From Bactericera cockerelli (taxonomy: Eukaryota > Arthropoda > Insecta > Hemiptera > Triozidae), in the NCBI GenBank assembly GCA_024516035.1, contig CM044957.1, positions 1,136,613 through 1,200,612 on the forward strand: a DNA stretch of 64,000 nucleotides, in the 5' to 3' direction. Numbering within the stretch: position 1 is the first letter of the stretch; each line of letters starts with the position of its first letter. The notes under the pieces were generated by a model, which was not told the origin of the DNA, did not search any database, and saw only the letters and a list, made by a program, of their open reading frames with translations. This document shows, piece by piece, positions 12,301 to 21,300 of the stretch. Both the position numbers and the translations under genes were made by a program.

Positions 12301-15300
12301 GCCATTTGGATTTACTGGGTTTTCAAGAAGACCACATATCTTCGCACTGAAAAGACATGGAAACATGAAATTTCGCATAGACATACATTTTAAATAACCA
12401 AATTCTATATTTTTATTATCTTTGATCAAATGTAAATTTCGCAAATTCTTTGAATAAAGTGTTTGTCTTATAGTTAATGTTCAAATAACTTTCGTGACTT
12501 TGAAAAGTTCCTAAGATTCGTGCGTTACAAGGAATGCATTTAATAGACCAACAAACAGACAGACACGAAACCAAAATTGTTCAAGAGGTTATAAAAAGTC
12601 CAGAAATAGGATAAATTTGAAACCGGAGCAAAAAAAAAAAACGAACACATTATAATATATAGGTAATAATAATAATAATAGAAAATCTTATAAGGGCAAA
12701 GTTTTACAAGTAAAGCTATTAAGCCCAGATTTCTAATTTCTAATATCTAATATCAGCTTTGGATTTCTAATACCTATTAGAAATTAGGTTGGTCTGGAAA
12801 CGAGTCTTAACCTCATTGGACGTTGCTTAACTTAAGGGACACAACGAGTGTAGTGTATCAATGTTCTATCGACGATGGCCAATGTGCCATCGTCGATGCT
12901 TTGTACATCTGGATATTGTTTTTTCTTGACCTTATTTGTTCCTACAGGCTCGGAGTACGCACCAGAGCAGCCACAAATTACTCATTAAAGAACATGTACC
13001 TGAGCTATCCCAAGAAGTAAGTATAGTACTAGTAATAATATCAATATGTTAAAATGATAAAAGTAGAGGTAAGATATACCCCACCTGATATCAAGACTGA
13101 TACCACAAGAACAAAGGACTTCATGGGACTGAAACAATAATGCAGATTCAAAGCACTTCACGGACGATATCTCGAATTCTTAGACCTAGAACAAATTGAA
13201 AACAGTAAAACTCGTAAGTTATTTGTTAAAAAAAAAAGTTTTTTTATGTATGTAAGTTATGTATTCGAATTTGCTTATATTGTCCTATTAAAATGCTGAC
13301 CACTATTTTCTCCTGATAGCTCCTCAGGACAGCCATACACCTCAGTTCTGTTACCTGCATCGAGCAAGTCAGTTTTCTCACCCTTAGTTTTAAGCTTTTA
13401 TTATATCGTAATTTTCTAAGTTCAATAAATCGACTTTCGAGTCTAGTTTTTTTAAAAAGCCATTTGTGTGACTCTAAATTATTTTTGGCGCAGTCCTCCG
13501 GTCCTAAAACAGGTTAAGCGAAAATTAATCGTTTTAGGGAACCACTCCCAAAAGTTTTTGAAAAAGTGAAATTTTTAATAAAAAAAAAATAATAAATAAA
13601 AAAATACAAGTGAAAAACATTAAAATTTGAAAAACATTTAAAAAAAAAAAAACATTTAAACATTTGAAAAACATTTAAAAAAATAAATAAAAAAATAAAA
13701 GTGAAAAACATTAAAATTTATTAATAAATTATTAATATTAAGTATTAATAGTCATCTTGATATTAATAGACTATTCCTGTGTTGTAATATATCACAGTTC
13801 ATAATCTTGTGAAGTTCAAATTAAGGATTACCTACAAAGGATCATCGCTTTCTTCACATCTTATAAAAATACAACGGATCATCGCCTTCTTCACATCTTA
13901 TAAAAATACAACGGATCATCATCCATCACATCATCAAAGTTCAAATCTCCACTGGAAACCGAATTGTCTTACCAATGGAAACAACAAAAAGACTTGTAGC
14001 AGAAGTGTTCGCGTTAATGTAAGTCAATCAAAGATTTATTACATTTCTGGAATTTTTACATGCTTTCTTTTACTTTTAAATTTTATTAATTAAATTTTAC
14101 ATACTCTTTTTCATCCTTAATATTTTATTTGAATTTTACATAAAAGCAAAAATTCAAGCTGGATAATCTTCCTCCAATTGTAGAATCAGATGAAGAATCT
14201 GATAACGAAGAGTATCAAAATCCAAATCCTGCAGATCTTAGATTAGACGTCCTCATCCAAGACCTTGGCAATTTAAATTTAGATCGAAACCTTGACAATT
14301 TAAATTTAAATATGGCTCAAGTTCCTAATTTAACAGGAGACCATTTGAAGGTGGTCCCAGAATTTAGGGGGGAGGCGGAACTCCTTCCGGAATTCATTTC
14401 TATTAGCGAAAAACTAGTAAACCATTTCTATAATGTTCAGGAACCAGAAGCTTTTCAAAATGTCTATCTAATGTCGGCGTTAAAAGCTAAAATCGTAGGA
14501 GATGCTAGAATCAACATAAGCTCATTTGCTATTAACACTTGGAATGATCTGAAGGCCGCTCTTTTGTCAACCTACAGCGACAAACGAGACGCATACACTC
14601 TTACTATTGAGATGTGCAATTTGCAACAAGCTAACAAAACTCCATTTGAGTTTTACAATGAAATCCAGAAACTCATTAACCTACACAATAGCTACTTGAT
14701 TGTAAATAACCTTTACGAAGAGAATCTCGCAAATTACATTGCCAAATTAGGACTTAGGACCCTATTAAAAGGTCTGAAGGAGCCCATAGGATCCTTAATG
14801 CGTACAAAAAATCCCGCAACTTTGGGAGACGCCTTAAGTATGCTAACCAATGATTTTCAGGTCGATTTGACCAAGAAAATCCAGACATCTGATCACTCAA
14901 TTAAAAACAGAGCTCATCCTCCTAATCATCAGTTAAGACCGTTTGTACCTTTCAGACCAAATCCTCAACCTTTCCGTCCTAACTATTTCAATCCAAACAG
15001 ATCATTTAACTCTACACCGAACAGATTCCAACAAAGAAACCCCTTTAACAACAACAATCAGAATTATCAAAATAGACCATCAACTTCAGGTTTTCAAAAC
15101 ACACAGCAGAGATTCTTACCCCGACCTACACCAATGAGTGGCGTGCAAACCATTCAACAAAATCTACACAACACAGAGCCTGGTTCGATTCCAGAACAAC
15201 ATACACATGAGTTCGCTACACATTACGCATATTATGATGAACAAACAAACACATACCACGAATACGAAGGTCAAGATACCGACCAATACACAGTTCAACA

Positions 15301-18300
15301 GGAGGAATCTGAGGATTTTCACGCAAATGCCTCGGAAAACCCACAACCCCAATGTTAGAATTACTGAACATTGAACATGGCAAAGATAAATTACCCTTTG
15401 TCATCTTACATCCGCAAAATTTGTACTGTCTAATTGATTCAGGTAGTACTCGTTCATTCATGAGACCTGATATTGCACACAAATTCTTTCCCAAAAACAT
15501 TAGTCCAGACGATTTCTTGATTAAAACCGCTCATGGAGTTACACGAGAAAGTTCAAGTGTAATAACCAAAGCCCCAAAAGAATTTAAGAATTCAAATAAC
15601 AATACTCTTGTAAAGTACCATGTTTTTCATTTCCATGATTATTTCGATTGTCTAATAGGTATAGACATCCTAAGACAGTTCAAGTTCGTTATCGATTGCG
15701 ATAACCAATTGTTAAAAAATGCCAATACACAAATCCCTTTACATTTTAAGGATTTAAATCCTCAGTTAAATTTGGTAACCGTACCTTCTCATTCCGAAGT
15801 CATATTGCAACTTCCGGTAGAGACAAACCTTAGAGGTGATGTGCTGATGCCACATACACGTATCGGAGATGGAAGTTTATTCATTCCTGAAGGATTAACT
15901 TCAGTAATAGCGAATAAAATTATTTGTTCAATAGTAAATACCACAGATAAGCAACAGTCATTCAAACCGCTGAGACCATTAAATCTTGACTTGCAAGAAT
16001 ATAATAAAGTTAACCCATGTGAGCTACATGCAACGTCTACTATAAAATCTAGTAGTCACGTAGATTTTTCCAAAATAAAGTTCGATCACATGAACTTAGA
16101 AGAAAAATACGAAACCATGAAAGTTTTACATCAATTCGCTGATGTCTTTCATTGGGAGGGCAAGTCGTTGACATTTGCCAACGAAATCAAGCATACAATC
16201 AACACAACTGACGAAACTCCTACACATGCTAAAATATATCGCTACCCAGAAATTCATAGACAGGAGGTCCACAACCAAATAACAAAAATGCTTGATCAGG
16301 GAATTATTCGCCATTCCCACTCTCCATGGTGTAGCCCAATTTGGGTCGTGCCAAAAAAATTGGACAATTCCGGCAAGAAGAAATGGCGCATTGTCATTGA
16401 TTATAAAAAATTAAACGAAAAAACAATAGGTGATACCTATCCGTTACCAAACATTAGCGATCTGTTAGACAAATTAGGCAGATGCCAATATTTTTCCACC
16501 TTAGATTTGGCTAGTGGGTACTTGCAAATTCAAATGGATGAGAACAGTATCCAAAAGACCGCATTCAACGTAGACAATGGTCACTACGAATATTTGAGAA
16601 TGCCTATGGGATTGAAAAATGCCCCGCGAACTTTTCAACGAACGATGGACGACGTTCTTCGCGGGTTAATAGGGAAAATATGTGTTGTTTACTTAGACGA
16701 TATTCTCATCTTCAGTACTTCCCTTCAAGAACATATTGCTAATCTTAGAGCTGTGTTAAACAGACTCCGCTCATTTAACCTTAAGGTACAGATCGATAAG
16801 ACCAATTTCCTCTTAAAGGAAGTGGCATTCTTGGGACATTTAATCACACCTAACGGCGTTAAGCCCAATCCTGATAAGATTAAGGCAATTCAAGATTATC
16901 CGATTCCCACTACAGTAAAATCTGTAAAAGGGTTCCTAGGATTACTAGGATATTACCGCAAGTTTATCCCTTCCTTTGCGAATTTGACCAAACCTTTAAC
17001 TAAATGCCTAAAAAAGGGTTCCATCATAAACGTTAATGACGTAGAATACATAAAATGTTTTGAATTATGTAAGCAAATGCTAACGAATGACCCAATTTTA
17101 CAGTATCCTGATTTTACCAAACCCTTCTTATTAGCAACTGATGCTAGCAATGTTGCCATTGGTGCCGTGTTATCACAAGGCACTTTAGGAAGTGATCTTC
17201 CTGTGGCGTATGCAAGCCGTACCCTAAATGATCATGAGCAAAATTATAGCACCATCGAAAAGGAACTGTTGGCCATTGTTTGGGCTGTAAAATATTTCCG
17301 TCCTTATCTCTATGGACGCAAGTTCACCATCTATTCCGACCATAAACCGTTACAATGGCTAATGTCCATGAAAGAGCCAAACTCTAAATTGGTTCGGTGG
17401 CGATTACAATTAGAAGAGTATGACTACACTATTGTGTATAAAAAAGGTGCATCGAACACCAATGCCGATGCCTTATCGAGAGTTGAGATCAATATAAACA
17501 CCAACCCGGATATTGATGAAATTTCGTCAGTTATCGCAGAACCTGGCGATACTAATCCGAATGAAATCGAATTCGACTTAGACGAATTTATAAGTAATAG
17601 GTACGCTGATTTGACATCAAATACAGAAGAACCTCTAGATGATATTATTACTACAGATAGACTACCCTGTAGCACGAATCCTATCCCATCCAGGTTGCCT
17701 AATACTAGGAATGGAGGGATTGTAGATAACGACGAGAGTGACACAGTTCACACCAGTAAGGAAAATCCTATTATAGGGATCCCTATTTCAGAGTCAGCGG
17801 TAAACATTGGATATAACCAGTTGATATTGTCGACTTCGACAGCAACTGAAACGAAAGTGACAGTTACAAAACTACATGTAAATAAGCAGAGAATTAATGT
17901 TAAGTTTAGTTTAAGCAATTTAGAAAGCGAAATGGTTAAGTTTATCAAAACTTACATAGCACCCAAAGTTAAATATCTTCTTTACTTTGAGTCGGAGATT
18001 TATGAAAAACTCTCACAAGTATTACAAGCTACATTCAATTCATCTAATATAAATTTTGTAAAGTGTGTTAAGTTTTTGAAGGACATAGAGGATGAAACAT
18101 CTAAAGATAGGATCATAAAGACGATACACGAAGGAAAAACCAATCATAGAGGTATTGACGAAGTTACAAGAGAAATCAAAGAGATTTACTACTGGCCCAA
18201 CATACAAAAATATGTACAGGACTATATTAATAGCTGTGAAATCTGTACAGTTACAAAATATGATAGACATCCGTTAAATCTACAATATAACATAACACCA

Positions 18301-21300
18301 ACCACACACAAACCGTTTGAAACGCTACACATAGATACAGTTTCATTAGACAAAACAAAATTTCTATCAATTGTAGACCCTTTCTCCAAATTTGCTCAGT
18401 TGTACGCACTTAAATCATGTCAGGCTGTGGAAATAGCCGACAAGCTCTTGGAATCCTTTTCACACCATGGTCTACCAAAACTTATCATTTCTGACAATGG
18501 GTGCGAGTTTAAAAATGCGGTAGTGAAAGAGTTGCTCTCACTGCACAAAATTGAGATGCATTTCGCATCGAGTCAACATCCAGAAAGCAATTCTCCATGT
18601 GAAAGATTTCACTCAACCTTAATCGAACATATTAGGCTTATGAAAAACCGAAGTGAATTTAAAAATGACTCCATTACCACTATGGCAAGATATTCCATCA
18701 TTGCATATAATTATTCTATACACTCAAACACTAATTACAGACCTATTGAAATCATAACAGGCCACATGGAACCTAATCAACTGCTGGAATTAGATAATGA
18801 AGTTCAAATAACAAGAGACTACGTTAATAACCATAAGGATAGAATGAAAATGCTTTACGAAGTAGTTCATAATAGAATTTCGACAAGAAAAAATACCACT
18901 ATTGAAAAGGTTAATAGAAGTAGGGAACCTTTACCATCCAAGATACCAATTCGTGTCTCTGTCAGGAATCGACAGAAACAAAATAAAACGGGAAATAAAT
19001 ACAAAATAGAAACAGTAGCTGAAGTACACGAGAAAACAAAAACTGCTGAAATACAGCCGACACATCACAACACGAGTGAAAAAATTCACCTCTCTAACAT
19101 TAAACGACCCAAAGTCCAACGTAACTTCCCGCTTTTTTCAGATTCTGCTGGGCCATCTCGTTCCAACCAACAGTAGCCATAAAATCCATCACACAAAACA
19201 CCGGTATTCTACCCATAAACTTAGGCGAGGCTAAACTTCAACGCACCACATACACCATTCTCCATTATTACTCATTGGACCCACTTCTACAAGAGGTAGC
19301 TGATCTCCAAAACCAATACAATCAGTTGCAAGTCATCACGAAAAATAAACGTCATCTTCAGAAAGAGTTAGTAAACCATAATAAATTAATTATTCACTTA
19401 CAGATCATTGCTGTCAATAAACTACACGCTATAGGTTATGAGTCCATACCGACCCGTATTAGAAGGGCCTTATTCCCAGACTTAGGCACCTTAGTAAAAA
19501 TCACAACAGGCAACCTTGACTCCACGGATGAACACCGTTACAATAAAATTTTAGAAGATCTAAATAATAATGACAAAAGGTTACAAAAACAAATCGAGTT
19601 ACAGTATTCATTAACACATGAAGCGATAGCCAGGTTTGATAACATGATCAAAAATATCGAACATAGCGAGTCTGCAATTCAACATAAACTTTCTCTACTG
19701 GTTAACATAACAGACACCGCTATTACCGTAAAGGATGTTTTCACCGCTAAAGATGCGGCTACTCAGTTGATCTTCCATTATAATACAATTATTACCATTC
19801 TGCAGGACTTGGAAAACGCTCTAACATTTTGTAAGTTAAGAATCTACCACCCCAGCATTCTCCCTTTAGAAGATTTAAAAATGCAAATCGAGAAAATTAA
19901 GTTATTGCGACATCTGAACATCGCTCCAGATGATCTGAACATATCAGAAGTACAAAAATTAATCAAGGTTGACTGTACCGTTGAAAAGAATAAGATTCTA
20001 TTTTTCTTATCTTTCCCAATAAACTATGATACAACATTTGAGCTGTATCATCTCATGCCTTTGCCCACCACTCAGAATAATACCTATGTTGCTATCATAC
20101 CTAATAATAATTACTTCTTAAATCCAGAAATGTAGTTAAAACTTTGAATGGCCCGTGTGTGTTAGGAAACCCATTCTACTGCTCGCAAACAAATGTAAAT
20201 ATCAATAATAATAAATGCGAACAACAAGTGCTACTCAACGGGAGCACAAAACAATGCGAGTACGTACAGCTAGAGGTACCCGAAAATTATCTAGAATTTA
20301 TACCTGATATTAATCAATATCTAGGTGTTTTCCCTTGTGAGGATATATTACGAGTAGAATCTCAAGACCACGACGAAGTCAGGGAGGTGCAAGGAGTTTA
20401 CCTCATCGAACCAGCACTTAATAACAGAATTCTCTTTAGGGACCATGTACTTTCTTTTCAGGAAAAAGCTTCCGGAAAACCCATTATTTTACATCCTGAA
20501 GATAACATTATTAGCAACGTTCAAGTTCACTCATCATTAAGGTTAAAAAATTTACAACTAGCAACCATGGACCCAAATCAAATTAGAAAGCTAATGATGG
20601 AAAATGAAAACAATGAGAATTGGAATTTTGTAAATATTATTTTATTTGTTTTAATTTTAAGTTTTTTGATTATACAGGGTGTACTAAAATTCTATAAAAA
20701 ATGGACTTTGAAGCATCCCAATGATACATCCAGTAACATAATAGTTGGTTCAAGTCCAACTCCAAACAATGTTGAAGTCCAACCCAACCAAGGGTCGATT
20801 CTGTGTACCCAAAAATTCCGCTTCCGGGTGCTGCCAAATTCTAGGAATGGAGGAGTTATGTATTCGAATTTGCTTATATTGTCCTATTAAAATGCTGACC
20901 ACTATTTTCTCCTGATAGCTCCTCAGGACAGCCATACACCTCAGTTCTGTTACCTGCATCGAGCAAGTCAGTTTTCTCACCCTTAGTTTTAAGCTTTTAT
21001 TATATCGTAATTTTCTAAGTTCAATAAATCGACTTTCGAGTCTAGTTTTTTTAAAAAGCCATTTGTGTGACTCTAAATTATTTTTTGTATATGTGCTATT
21101 CAAGACAAAGTAATTAAAATCAAATACTGCAAGAAACATAAAAAAATACTGCCAATTATGGACACAATACTTCCTCATGATTGGTTCACATTGTACGAGT
21201 ATACACGTGGCAATTTTGAGATTTTATACAAAATCACTTGTATCTCCAAAATCACTTAACCGATATTCTTCAAATTTATTTTATATGGTAGAATACTGTT

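Larger units (their letters stand above)
13255..21085 (+). mobile_element. Errantivirus-like Ty3/gypsy LTR retrotransposon (7.8 kb)
   Basis: Complete provirus: 232-bp LTRs at 13255-13486 and 20854-21085, TGTA target duplication (13251-13254 and 21086-21089), a primer-binding site for tRNA-Ser, gag, pol, a spliced env and a polypurine tract. LTRs start AGTTATG, as usual in the gypsy/17.6/297 errantivirus group. The two LTRs look identical, so the insertion is young. gag and pol are open; env carries one frame change. It is an endogenous insect retroelement, not a free virus. Confidence 0.95.

Noticed and set aside
13809..14093. 94-codon ORF in the provirus leader
   Set aside because: Runs across the 37-bp repeats and the env splice donor in another frame; no domain.
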